Source: Torymus aiolomorphi (lineage: Eukaryota > Arthropoda > Insecta > Hymenoptera > Torymidae). Taken from it: a stretch of 64,000 bases of DNA. The notes beneath the pieces are model-generated. The model was not told the origin of the DNA. It saw nothing but the letters and a program-made list of their open reading frames with translations, and searched no databases. The stretch spans positions 40,121,807 through 40,185,806 of the forward strand of contig CM070873.1 in the NCBI GenBank assembly GCA_036365515.1, in the 5' to 3' direction. Of this stretch, positions 12,401-25,925 are shown in pieces (the first letter of the stretch is position 1; every line of letters begins with the position of its first letter). The translations under genes and the position numbers were made by a program.

Positions 12401-15400
12401 TCATGAACTTGAGGTACGTCGATTTTTTCTTAAAAAATTTAACATTTTTATAAAATATATTATGACAACCATTGAGAATAAAATAATAAAAGATAATTTT
12501 CTCTTAGTTCTTGTATAGATGTGATTATATGTACATTATGCGTGATGGAAAAATAATAGAGCATGGAAGGCATAAAGAATTAATGCGTTTGGGGAGAGAA
12601 TATGCAACGATGGTTCGGGCGGCAATGAACGACGAAGGTGATTATATTAATGAGTAAGAATCATTAAATAAATTATTTATTTTACGAACATAAGCCGAAA
12701 GATAATTAGAAAAAAATCTTTTGAAGCTGTAGAACATTAGGCATTGTTCAAGATTGTTTTTTTTATTTTTAGATTACATGACACATATCAAAATGGTTCA
12801 GCTCAAGATGAAGACGAATTGAGCTTCGAGAACAAGAAAATCTTTGCTAGAAACGTCTCGACTATTGATTTTGAATCAAAAGAATTAGACAGTGTTCTTA
12901 TCACTGATAATGATCCTAGTCCTAAACAAATAAAAACAACTACGTACTATAATTATGCAAAAGCACTCGGTGGCTTCGTCCTACTTGCACCGATCATTAT
13001 TGTTTACGTCATCTACGGCGGCGTTGGAATCCTCAGTTTATTACGCCTCACTTGGTGGATAGAGGCTATGAATGAAGTAAGTAACTGGCGTCATTGCGTT
13101 TACTATCCCTTCAAAAATAAAGTGCATATACCAACTACTGAATTTCATCTGCACGAATGTAGCTAGATAAGGAGAAGAATTTTAGATTCTACAAAAACTG
13201 GTATGGTTTTTGCTTCTTCCTCATCATTCTCGGATGTATAGTACAAAGTTTCGTGGTGCAATTCGCAACGACGAAAATAGCGGATAATTTACACAATGCT
13301 CTCTTGAATAAATTAATGTACGCGCCGATAAAATTTTTTGATACTAGTTCAGCAAGAAGGATTAAGAATCTCTTCTTTCATAACTTAGAGCACGGTGAGA
13401 TTTTTTTATATTAGTAATAATTACGTTAAAAATTTTTTTAATTGTAATAAGTAATCGTAATCGTAATATTCTTTCTAGTCAGTCTTTCACTGCCATCCAG
13501 ACTAGACAATACTTTTCGATACGTCGTCATAGGATTTTTTACTTTCTTCGTATTAATCACCACCATTCCATGGTTTACGAATTACTTTGTATTCTCTAGT
13601 GTACTTTTCTTTTTCGTTGGAAAAATTTATAGGTACGTAAAAGTAAACAACATTCTTATTGATACCACTTTTCAAATTTGCTAAAATTGTATTTATCATT
13701 TATTATTTCATTATTTAGGACTGCTCAGCTTAATTTTAGAACTCTAGAAAATAGCTTAAAAACGGCCACTTATAGTTTTCTTCAAAATACCATCCAAGGT
13801 CTCAGCACTATTCGCACATTCAAAAAGGAAAATGATTTACTGAGCAAGTAAAAACTTACTTTAATCTAATGAACATATAGCAGCCATCCACACAACAATA
13901 AGCTCAAATTAACACTATCATCATCATCGAAAAACATTTGTACTCCATTCACAAACCTATGTATTTTAGATTTCAAGACCTGCTAGATGACAACAATGCT
14001 TGCTGCTTCGTCAAAGGCGTATCCGAGCGATGGCTATCTATGAGATTGCAGCTACTCACGACTACCTGCATATTCGTGGCCGCGTCATCGATCGTCACGC
14101 TCACAGGCGAAATATCGCCGGCCATTGCCGGCCTGACGTTCGTGTACCTGCTGCAGGTGCCCAACATCATACAAATGTGCATGAGGCACTACGCAAAAAT
14201 GGAGAGGAGTTTCGTACACGTGCAAAGCATCAGCGATTACCTTCAAGTGCGCGGATTTATATTCTTATTCTTGTTCAATGGAAGTATAAATAATTCTTTA
14301 TTTTTAAACGATTGTTGGATTATTCCGTGATAATCATCTTATCAGGGATCTTGGCGACATTTGTAATTAATGAAATGATAAAAGGCTTAGAATAGTCATA
14401 ATAAGTAACTTGAACACGTCATTTACCTGAACACGTATAATTTATTATCCTATCTGATAATACTTTTATCAAATATTAGGAAAAAAGAAAATAATAATGC
14501 AAATTATTAATCATTCTAGGAACTTGTAAGCGAAAATGACACAACCTCCGCTACAGTAAGCCCTAATGCCGACTGGCCAATGACCGGTCTAATTGAATTT
14601 GATAATGTGCAATTGCGATATTCTGATCACGAACAACTTGCTTTAGATCATGTATCATTTACCATTAACAATGCAGAGAAAATAGGTAAGACAATGCAAT
14701 AATATGAGAGAAAAATCTTTAAAAAATTACCAGCACAAATTTTTGTATTTAGGAATACTAGTCAAACCACAATCAAGCAAAAGTGCACTCATTGCAGCGA
14801 TGTACCGATTATATGAATTAAATGGAGGTAGTATTTCCGTTGATTGTGTTGACATATCAAAAATCGATATTAAAATATTGAGAAATCAATTATCCATCAT
14901 CCCGAAAGATCCAATATTTTACGGTTCGATCAGGTATTCATTTTAATATTCCATTTCCACACCTGTCTCAAGCAAAATATTGTACCATATGATCAAAATT
15001 AATTAACCTAGATTCTTCCTGGACCCAACAAAATGCCACTCCGACTCTGAAATCTGGAATGTCCTAGAAAAGGTGCACATGAAAGACAAAGTGTCAACAG
15101 TGGCTTCACAACTCCATTATTCCATCGATGGCAAGATTTTTAATGTCAACGAAAAGCAATTGCTGTTCCTCGCTAGAGCTTATCTTCGTCAAAACAAAGT
15201 ACTACGAACTCTTCTCAATAATAGCCCATACAAATCGTAAACATCTAAATATAAACATCATTTCGATCTTCCAGATTCTTCTCCTAGAAGAAATTGCAAA
15301 CGCAAGCCCTGAAAGTTTTTCGTTGATCCACAAGGTGATCGAGAAGGAATTCTCCAGCCGCACCGTACTCATCATCGCTCGACGACTGCGCACTGTACTA

Positions 15401-15538
15401 TCTTGCGACCGCGTGCTCGTAATGGAGGTGGGTCGGTTGCTTGAGTTCGACAGTCCGTCGACGCTACTCGCCCAGCAGGACTCACATCTCATGAGGATGT
15501 ACACCGAGGAGCAGGAGAACGACCTCACTTATGATTAG
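9495..15538 (+). CDS. ABC transporter subfamily C (ABCC5/MRP5-like), 20 exons, degenerate ATPase
   Basis: Full ABC transporter of 1297 residues. Exons: 9495-9640, 9712-9859, 10158-10388, 10488-10661, 10744-10891, 10962-11110, 11208-11318, 11380-11519, 11597-12076, 12287-12413, 12508-12653, 12773-13076, 13163-13394, 13479-13632, 13719-13847, 13970-14246, 14520-14685, 14753-14933, 15012-15198, 15275-15538. They sum to 3894 bases in one frame. Start: in-frame TAA at 9471 with no acceptor between. Layout: TMD1 about 68-345 (six helices), NBD1 about 450-650, TMD2 about 735-1000, NBD2 about 1055-1297. NBD1 keeps Walker A GPVNSGKS (468-475), Q503, Walker B IYFLDD (578-583) and H615, but the signature is ISEAL (558-562) instead of LSGGQ. 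NBD2 has VKPQSSKS for Walker A (1091-1098), K1139 for the Q-loop Gln, NVNEK near 1192 for the signature, EE at 1215-1216 for Asp-Glu, and R1246 for the switch His. The fold matches MRP5-type organic-anion exporters; active transport is doubtful. The usual MRP5 N-terminal extension (about 100 residues) is absent. ABCC5 affinity is judged from memory. Confidence 0.9.
11111..11207 (+). other. GC-AG intron (intron 6 of the ABCC gene)
   Basis: The donor is GCAAGT, not GT. Joining 11110 to 11208 keeps frame (phase 0) and gives a continuous transmembrane segment (LTASL then AFPICVF). No nearby GT restores the frame as well. GCAAGT is the usual sequence of the minor GC-AG class. Confidence 0.85.
12077..12286 (+). 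other. GC-AG intron (intron 9 of the ABCC gene)
   Basis: The donor is GCAAGT directly after GATAG. The phase-2 join to 12287 yields ARAFYADRDIYFLDDP, the expected run into Walker B. The alternative GT at 12081 gives the wrong frame. It lies inside NBD1 between the signature and Walker B motifs. Confidence 0.85.
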
Positions 15539-15708
15539 ATTTACTGCATAGGATAGCGCTTAAGAATGTTAGTCGAGCGTAACTCGGTATTTATTTGTAC
15601 GATTCTGTGAATAGTTTGTGACCTATCGAGTCACGATATTTGCTTAGGTTTTATTATTAGCACGATAATGAACAAATACGAAAAAAAGAAAATTCAAAAA
15701 CCTCTATC

Positions 15709-15714
15709 AATAAA
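15709..15714 (+). terminator. Candidate polyadenylation signal of the ABCC gene
   Basis: AATAAA located 171 bases after the stop codon, the first canonical hexamer downstream. A/T-rich sequence precedes it. No transcript evidence. Confidence 0.4.
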
Positions 15715-17218
15715 TCAGACCAGCCATTGTTTCTCTTCATTTGCAAGCCAAACAAAGCAACCTCATCTTTCCCCTGTATAAAAACCGGCACACGCGTCAC
15801 TAAATACCCCCGCGCGACGATCAACAACAGAATTTTCCACTCGGGCCGCGCGCACGCGCTCCACGCGGCGGTGGCCACTTTTCAGCCGCTGAATTATTCA
15901 TCCCCCCCGTCTTTGACCGACGAGTACACACACGACCGGCCGCGTTACAATAACAGAGCAAACCACGCGCACGCGCGCGCGCTCGCCCGGGCTAATGATA
16001 ACATTAATATCGATATTTACCGCGGGCTCTCGAATAAAGGGTTGTCGTGCGTATGTGTACGCTGGAGCAAATGTTGTGTGCGGGCTGGAGAGTTTTTTGC
16101 CAGTGGTGGCGAGAGTTGACGAACGGTGCCTGTGTGTGTGTGCGATGTGGAGTTTTTGATCGAATTAATATGGGCTGGAGTGGAAACGTGGAAGGTTAAG
16201 AGGAACATTAATAATAATTAATAGGTAGCTGATTAGAGTTGCTAAGAATATGATGTAACTTGATTAGTGGAAGTACGGTTTGAAGGCGAGTAAGTAAAAA
16301 TCAGCCATTTGCACATTGAATGAATGCAAAGTCGCGGGCTTATTTGAAAAAGTGAATGATGTAATTATTTAATGTTCACTTTCACTTATTTGGTTGATTT
16401 TCGTTTGTTCGAGTTGAGAGGGTAGACAAAAATATTATGTCGATAGTACGAGTAATTGTTTGAACTCAGAATGATTAATAAAAATGACAATATATTGGTT
16501 GGACTTACGCTTCTTAAACAAAAAAAATACAATAAGTAAACAATGATAATTTTTCGATTTATGAAAAAGTGCCATGAAAAGCTTTGTTATATCTATCTTT
16601 TCATTAGATGCGGTCTTATGTTTCAGGCATCAACACAAACGTGGTATTGATTATGAGGGAGGGGAACACAAGCCAAAATTGATAACGTCCACGTTCACTA
16701 TTTACTTGAAATGTGACACATTTTGCTCGCGCAGCCGCCGATATTGACGTTATCGCGAATCGAATGTACCCACTTGATTGAAATCCATTAACTGATACAC
16801 GTTTATTTCATTTACTTAGCGACGAGTACGTGCGCGAATGATGTATTTAAAACACCCGCCGCTGCGGCGCTCGAAATTTCGTCCAAATCAAATTTTCAGG
16901 CTGACAAAATTAAACTATTCCTCGAACCGCGTTTCGAGCGCGTATACATCTTCATTGGCCTTTAATTTGGGCACGCGCGGTGAATAAAATATTCATTATA
17001 AATGGGCGAATAAATACTGCAGCGATTACTTTGCGCACGCTTAGCCCTTTTCGCGCTTTATTGTCCTAAAGGAAGATAAAAAAGTCCGAGCATCGAATAT
17101 AAAAGGGAATTAGCATTAAATATTTATTGGCCCGATAAACGGTTCCTATGAGTTAGACGTGAGGGAAAGAGAGAGAGAAAAAGAGAAGGAGACAAACTCG
17201 CCGCGATGTTCATTCTTT

Positions 17219-17239
17219 TGTCTCTCTCTCTCTCTCTCC

Positions 17240-17279
<40 letters not shown>

Positions 17280-17295
17280 CTTTCTCTCTCTTTCT
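17219..17295. repeat. (CT)n microsatellite
   Basis: About 75 bases of imperfect CT repeat interrupted by CCCTATCT near 17238. A second CT-rich stretch follows at about 17535-17590. Reading frames across it are low-complexity artefacts. Confidence 0.95.
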
Positions 17296-19116
17296 ATCGC
17301 CCTCTCTCTCGTAGGAAGAAAGAGGGAGAAACGAAGGGAAGGGATAAAGACGAGAAACGGGCATTAAAAAATTTCCATTAACGACGGTATTTCTTTTCTC
17401 CCATTGTCTCTCGCCCCGTCTCGAAGTCGTCGAGGTTTTAATTAAAAGTTTTTCATTATTCCAGTTGTTTGCGAGAGCGAGAAGTATAAGTTCGAGATGC
17501 CGGCGAAAAAATTTTTCCCTTCGCATTTTCCTTTCCCCTCTCTCCCTCTCTCCCTCTCTCTCACTCTTTCTCTCACTGTCTCTCTCTCACTAGCCAAGCT
17601 CGCTTCCCGAAGGAAAATGAGCTTAGCAATCGTTTCTGCGCGATACAAAAAATGTCGGCGAAGAGGGATAAAGTTTGCAGTGAAAATTTCTTTGATCGCG
17701 CGGGCTTGGCGAAAACTTTTTCGCCGGTACTTGTTTATCCCAGTTAAAATTAATTGTTTTATTAATGTATCTGGCGTTGCATGCATAATATTGCAATCTA
17801 CTTCTTAAAAGTCTAATTAGTTTTCAGTTTCAGAATGCTTCTGATTCTTAATTAAATGGTTGGTGTGTACGTGTGTAAGCGCATAGGTACAGGTATACAA
17901 ATATATTTTTCAGTTTAGAAATATCATTTAAAAAATATCAGAGTTATAAATATTGCTTTTTCAAATAAATAACTCATATAATGTATTTGAAAAAAAAATA
18001 AGGTTATATACTACAAAAGAAAATACCGCTTTATGTAACGTATCAAATACCGGGCTTTTAATGAATATTTTATATAAAGTTGAAAATACTTTTAGTTGTG
18101 TAGTAAAAATACATCTGAACGAAAATAAACGGAATTCAAATAGAGAATCGAAGCATTTTCGTACTTTTGTGTCCGAAAGAAAACTCAAATAAAACACACG
18201 CATATTCCAGTTCTTAAAGAATATTTTAGAATTTTACAATTTCTCTTAATTGAATTTGTAGTTAAAAAAAGTTGATAATACTTACTAAAAAGATACGCGT
18301 TATGGGTAAATTATATCTTTTAATACAGATTTTCATAATTAAAAATCATTTATATAAGAGACTTTTTATAAATTTGTATGAAGTTTAATAAATAACATAG
18401 CCTTAGAATAATTTAAGAATCAGTGACATCTCTAAAACATACATTTCAAAATACCGAAAATCGGCAACACATATGAGAACAAAATGTAAAATTGCATTAA
18501 GCGCATTTCAAAACGCATACGTATGAGAAAAAGAAGAATTACAGCAAACCTTTGTTGCCTCCGACTACCCTTTCCTGCACTTTTTTCTTGCCTGCGGCGA
18601 ATCCCCGGCCATTGTAAATTTACTTGCCGCTGCGGCTTCATTAAGCTACAGCATCAATCTTTCGCATAATCAGTAATAAACCCGCAAAGCATATAAACGT
18701 GCAAAAACCGCGCACAGGAGATGCGCACGCGCGAGCGCGCTAGTTGAATTACGAGAGCGCGTAGATAGAGAGATAGAGGGAAAAATGAACGCGAGCAAGC
18801 GCCCGGAGAATTAAAATTGTTTTTCAATTTGAAACGAAAATATTTACACGCACCCGGTGAACAAAGTTTTTCCCCGCCGGCGTGAAAGAGCGATAGAAAA
18901 GCTCGTGTGCACTGGTCAAAGTGAATTATTTTAGTATTGGAGAGAAAGGGAGATCGAGAGGGAGAGAGGGAGGAAGAGAGGAAAACAGCGAATTTTCATT
19001 TCGGCGAGGTTGATGAAAATTTGGAGTGCGCCGAGTACCACGCGTGATTGATGACGAACGCGCGTCCCGCTGACGTCATTGGTAATGTATTCCATGTTTG
19101 AAGAGTTTTAGGATTT

Positions 19117-19226
<110 letters not shown>

Positions 19227-19899
19227 GAGAAAGACATGTAGTATGCATGTGTGGTGTATGGCCGATTTTTCAATCAGTTTTCTTTTTGTTTGTTTTATAA
19301 AATGAACTGAAGTTGCTGCTTTCGGCAGTGAAGCAAAATATGAAAAATTATGAAATACTCGTAGTGAAATAAAAAATTGTAAAAATAACGAGATAATAAT
19401 GAAAATGAATAAAATTTGGATATATTATAAAATTCTAAAGTTTTTATCCCATTTTCATGAATCATTTTCAAAGTAAAATCATTCTTACACGATTATTTAC
19501 TTATCAATTGAAAAGAATTCAGAAATTCTCTAAATTCAGACAAACATTTAAATTATTAATCTCGACCAGTAAATAGTGCATCACTAATTGTTAATAGTTC
19601 AACTTTATGTGCGGACAAATAACTTACTAGAAGTTTGTTATATCTTATCCACAAAAGCTTGCTTCTCTTTAGAATATTATGAAGAATTTTTGGCTTGCTT
19701 ATATATACATTTTTTTAATAAGTTACATACTTTCCTTATATTGTCTACTTGCTTATATTTTACTTATTGTGGATTTATTAAATTTATTTCATTTTCCTCT
19801 CCCTAACATATCCCTATATGTTTACTATTTTTATACCACTCTAACCTCAAAATCACAACTTTGATATGATTTTTCGGCGCTCGTGGTATAAAATACCGT

Positions 19900-20013
19900 T
19901 CGAAACTAGTGCGTAAGTCGATTGTTTAGGTGGTATGACTTTTTCACACTCGGTTCGCTCGTGCAAAAAGTCACACCAGCTAAATAATCAACTTCCCCAC
20001 CCGTGTCGAAATG
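19900..20013. repeat. Imperfect inverted repeat
   Basis: The left arm 19900-19950 and the reverse complement of 19959-20013 match imperfectly over about 50 bases, including TGACTTTTT and the GATTxTTTAG string. The centre, CGGTTCGCTCG, is itself partly palindromic. Probably a small non-autonomous element; no target-site duplication could be fixed. Confidence 0.5.
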
Positions 20014-21801
20014 TACTATTAGTAAAGAAAAGAACTTAAAATTTGAACTTTATTGACCATTAATTAAATTCTGAAAACACTCTTCAAATTAATTCTAACA
20101 ATTCAGTCTATGGTACAGGAAACTCACCCCATAAAAAGCCGCCGAATTTTCCTAGCGAAACAAGATCAAGAACGCACCCCTCTCTCCTTCTCCTTCTTTC
20201 TAGAGAAAAAAAAGCTGAAGAAATTCACAGCAGTGCGCGCGAATGAGCAGCAGCAGCAGCACTAGCGACGCACGTGTGTTTTTGCCGAAAGTTCGCCGCG
20301 CGCGGCATTAATTCGCTCGCGCGCACGCGGCGCATACACTTACTTGCCTCGCGCCAACTCAAACTCTCGAGATAACCAGCGGCAACGGCCGCTGCATACA
20401 TTTCTCGTTTGAAATAGTTTCGGACTCGAGTTCTTGTAGCTAGGGCGAGAGGGAAAATTGTACGCGCGTGTCGAATGGTAAGAGGAGAGGAAAAATTAGA
20501 TAACGTAACTCCCGAGAGCTGCCATCGCTACACGCCCCGTGTCCTATTTCACTCGGCATAATGGCATTCGTATGCGCAGGTGTGTAATGAGGAGAGTAAA
20601 AAGGAGAGCTGATGGTCGAGCGAGCGAGAGAGAGAGGGTGGAGAGAGAGGGAGAGTTTAATCTGCCGAGTTGTGGATTTTCCGGGAGAATCGTTATTTTT
20701 CGAATAGAATTAGAAAAGTAGTACGCATACCGAATTTATTTTCTTCTATTTTCAAATGGTTTAGGGATATTGTTGAAACTTACCTAATACATGAAAATAA
20801 CAACTTTTTTAGTACGAATATTTTGTAGTTTATTGTTTACAGGTTTTAATGAAATTCGTTATAAATAACTCGCGCTCTAATTAACATCCACGTTGGAATC
20901 GAAATATTCACGACAAAAAAAAATGTTATCTACAACATAAGCATCTCAGCGAGCTGAGAAAAAAGTATTCCCACCGCATCATCCATCCGCCGTCATTATA
21001 ACGGTACAGCCGAGCGTGAATGAAACCCGCGCGATATTCACGTCTCCGACATTATATACCCACCACCAAACCTAACAAGACCTACCTCGACGTCGACACG
21101 AAAAAAACGGAAAAAACCGTCATAAAACCTTGTTATTCGGCAGCCAAGAGAGCATTGAGTTAGTTCATTTCTCTCGGAATATTATACAGCCGCATAAAAT
21201 ACGTCGCGCACGTCCCTTATTATTCGTGGCGTGCTGAATGTGGCGAGGCAGAAAAATGGTAACGAATCCGCGTGCGCGTACTCGCGTTTCCGATCACGTT
21301 CCCACAATATTGGATCTGCTAATTAGCGTTATAACGCGCGACGAAAAATATCCATGCCGGCCGCGCGGAATATTGTCCCGCGCATAATTTTTCGGGGAGG
21401 GAGAGTCGGTAACGATGGTAATTCGTTTTTTGCGGTGGAATGGTCTGTGTGTGGGTTTTTATTAAAATCAGTGGACAAATGTTTGAAAACAAAGTATTGA
21501 TTACGCAAACTTAATTACGGGTTTCGAACTTCCGAATTCAAATGCGGTTGTAAATATTAAATGTATTGTGCGGTTTGCAAATTGTAATTTAATTACGAAA
21601 GTTTAATAAGTGAATCGTTGTTATTAATACGGATTGTCAAATAAATTAAATTGAATTTTTCTCATTCTAATAAGTATTTTGCTGCGATGTCCAGTGCCAT
21701 ATGCTGAACGAAAATTTTTGAATTATTTATTGGATATGCCTGGATCGCAGCTTCTACAGAACGGATTTTAATCGTTCGCGGCTCATTTTTGTTTGTTTTT
21801 T

Positions 21802-21820
21802 GCTTCCTCAAAAAGGAAGC
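21802..21820. repeat. Repeated short hairpin, copy 2
   Basis: GCTTCCT and AGGAAGC arms around a CAAAA loop, followed by TTTGTAA, matching the hairpin at 5442-5460 with one substitution. The flanking T-run is also shared. Confidence 0.7.
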
Positions 21821-22889
21821 TTTGTAACAGACAAATTAATTCAAACTCAAAATAATTGGCCAGTGTATCTGACTAATTTCATGTTTCTGCAGAGCTCGCT
21901 GTAAATTAACCTCAATAAAAAACAAAAGCAAGTAAAAGACACGCGTCTGTATCGCGCGTCATTTTCATTTTCTAGTAACATATACATAAAACCGTTCCCG
22001 AAAAATTACGATTTGAAAAGAGGGCTAAAAAGTTTTAACAGCTTTTACCTCAAATATCTCTGAAATTTATAAACTAATTCTTTTACCGTAACAAATCATG
22101 TCATAAATAATATACAAACTCTACACTTCCATCAAATCTACATCTCCGTTAAATTTCAAAGTAATTAAATTTGACTCTATAGTTATTGTGCGACATAGAA
22201 AGTTATTGCCAGAAATACCAAAATTTTAAATATCAAATATCTCAAAAACTAACCATATATTGACTTTGTTTACATTGCGAATCATCTTTCAAGTTTTACT
22301 TAAATCTTTTTTGTCGACGATTTGTATCTTCATATGAAATTTTCCGCTTGTTTCTTAAACTCCGATTAGCTTTTATATGTCCGTTATCATTATAGCCTTG
22401 GCGCCTCTTTTGGTCAATTCTTCTTTTTTCTCGGATTTTGTTCCTTTTTATTTCTAATTTTAATTCATGTGATGACATCATTCTGATACAATACAATCAA
22501 AAGTAGCTATCATTTAAATTAAATATATTTAATTTAAAGTAGCTATTACGCATTCTCAACATAACAAAACAAATAAGTTAATAATTTTCTAAATACAAAT
22601 TCATATTTTAGTTAATTTTATTATAAACGGGTGACGGTTACTATTCCGGTCTTTGACCTGCCCTCATTGATATACATTATTAAGTGTAATGTAATCAACT
22701 ACAATTATCTCGGATTCATGAAGTGACATTATAAGGAAAAGGATGTCAAAGTGTCAGCAGTATCTAGTGAAAATATAACTCTTTTGCGAAATGCTGCTAC
22801 GCAAATAATGTATTCTAGAACAGTGCGAGTTTTTAAATAGAAGAGAAATTGGGAAAGCAATTATTTTATTCGTTGTCTTTCGAAAAGTC

Positions 22890-24063
22890 ATGGACTGTTT
22901 CATTTTTTTCTTTTTCTGCTCTGTTACACTAATAAGTATTACTAATGGTATCTTAAATTGATAACTATTAAAATATTTTTATTATTTATTTTATTAAACT
23001 TGAAAATATATTTATTGCAATTGATTTAAATAGGGCAAGTTCGGATTTCAAACGGTCGACCCGCATCGGACGGAGAATTTCCATATCAGGCATTGATATT
23101 TGATAATAAAACTTATTGCAGTGGATCAATTATTCACAAACGCTGGATTTTAACTGCAGGCCACTGTCAGTAAGTGAATAATAATATTTTACTGCGCTGT
23201 CATGAATGAAATGAATATCAATAAAGTACAATACTGTGATAACTTTTTTTTACTATTTACAGGTACAAAAGCCGTAAAAACATCGGTGTTTACGTTGGTA
23301 CAAATAAAAATCTCGGCAAAAGTGGAAAACGCTATTCGGTAGAAAGAATAGTAAGACATGAACGTTTAGTTATTGTAAGAGTTTTTCAATATACTAATTC
23401 CGCTATATTATTAATCTTAACTTCTCTATTTTATTGCGCAATGTATTTTTAGAAACCAAATTACTTGAGAAATGACATTGCTCTGATACGTGTTACAAGT
23501 GAGATACAATTCAACCGCAGAGTAGAGTCCGTTAGACTAGCTGATGACGATTTGAATAGATTTGAAAACCACTGGGCAGTCGTCAGTGGTTGGGGTAAAT
23601 TACGAGTACGTTTCTACATATTACATCTGTTTTGTGTAATAACATCCCAAAAATAAAGCTAGAGAATGCTTTCATTTTTTACAGCCTAGTAACCCTACTA
23701 CATATCTTCCACGAAATCTACAGTACATTCAAGTTCAAGTTACAGGTGAAAAATCGTGTCGTAGAAGTTGGCCTCATTTATCAGAAACCAATATTTGCAC
23801 AGCTGTCGTTAATGGAAGAGCCACGTGTCAAGTGAGGCATTACCATATGCAGACACTTTTTATTAGACACTAACTATTCTTAATAAATTTTGTATTTTTA
23901 GGGAGATTCGGGAGCTCCGCTAGTCGTGGGCGAAATGCAAATTGGCCTTGTTTCTCATTCAGATGCTGAATGTGGGAACGCAGCGCCTACTGTATATACA
24001 AGGATTTCCAGTTTCTACCCCTGGATTTCAACTCAAATAAATTCATATTTCGAAACTTTGTAG
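22890..24063 (+). CDS. Chymotrypsin-family serine protease 1 (S1), intact
   Basis: Secreted S1 protease of 255 residues in six exons: 22890-22947, 23034-23169, 23263-23374, 23453-23605, 23685-23831, 23902-24063 (intron phases 1,2,0,0,0). The first ATG opens a hydrophobic signal peptide (MDCFIFFFFCSVTLISITNG). A very short propeptide ends in Arg before ISNG, the predicted activation site. The triad is complete: His in TAGHC, Asp in NDIALI, Ser in GDSGAP. The Cys pairs 42/58, 168/182 and 191/220 are present. By alignment position 189 is Ala, 190 Thr and 226 Thr, so a tryptic pocket is unlikely and a chymotrypsin- or elastase-like preference is inferred. First of four tandem paralogues. Function could be digestive or venom-related; the sequence does not decide. 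Confidence 0.92.
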
Positions 24064-24447
24064 AAAAGAATCGTAGTTAAAAAAAATCATGACAATTATT
24101 TAAGATGGAAATTAAAATTCGCACTATAAATGTACTGAAATTTAACAAAAAATATGGTGCTCAAAATAGATTTACTTTTTATGAAGATGTTTCTATTAAT
24201 TTATTTTTCCACTGTCTTTCAATATTTACATTATACATTATAATAACAGTAAATATTTGAAAAGCGATTAGAGATAAGTGAGCAAAGCCTGTAATACTCG
24301 ACTGAAAAAATTTTATTACATCTTCGTGCACTAACATAATTTACGACAAAAAAAATTTACTTTATAATTTCGAAACGAAATGAGTAAAAATCTCCAATTT
24401 TTAATTCTTCTCTCTTCACAATCTATTCGTCTACATCCTCGCACGCC
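24064..24447. other. Spacer between protease 1 and protease pseudogene 2
   Basis: AT-rich sequence holding the 3' UTR of protease 1. No clear TATA/initiator pair is seen before the pseudogene start, unlike the site upstream of protease 3. No other feature seen. Confidence 0.5.
24111..24116 (+). terminator. Candidate polyadenylation signal of protease 1
   Basis: ATTAAA variant hexamer 48 bases after the stop codon, the nearest plausible signal. Confidence 0.35.
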
Positions 24448-25449
<1,002 letters not shown>

Positions 25450-25925
25450 GTAAAGAAAGAAAAAATAACACTTATATGCGTTCTTTCTGCTATTGTCTAT
25501 CCTACGCATCTTAGAAATTTTGCTGATAACAAAATATAAATGTTTTTAAAGAATACATATGCATTTATTTTTTATGAGTAGTGTTACGTGTGGATACTGG
25601 TACGAATATGAAAGAACGAAATAAGCAAGGCCGTGGTAGTAACAGACGTCCACACGTATAACAGTAGTAGCGCTTTTGATTTTCAAGACACAAGATGTAA
25701 TTTGTTCTTTTGAGAAAATTAAGAGAAGAAAAATTAACAACTATACTAATTTTAATTGATCTTATGAATTGCTAGGACTTATTTTCATTTTTAAAAATAA
25801 ATATTGAAAAACACATTCAAAAAACTTTCGTAACGAACTTCCGTATTTGATAAAATAAAGGGCATCGTTTATTATATAAAAGTTAAAAAGATTCGCATAC
25901 CCTCTCATAGATTGTTTTCTGCAAC
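25450..25925. other. Spacer where the last exon of protease 2 is missing
   Basis: AT-rich sequence searched for a GDSG-encoding exon; none is present in any frame. The end of the stretch holds the core promoter of protease 3. Confidence 0.6.
25875..25910 (+). promoter_or_regulatory. Core promoter of protease 3
   Basis: TATAAAAG at 25875-25882 and a CTCATAG initiator with its A at 25907, 32 bases apart, leaving a 5' UTR of about 19 bases before the ATG at 25926. Spacing and position fit a strong TATA promoter of a secreted, highly expressed insect protease. Confidence 0.6.
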
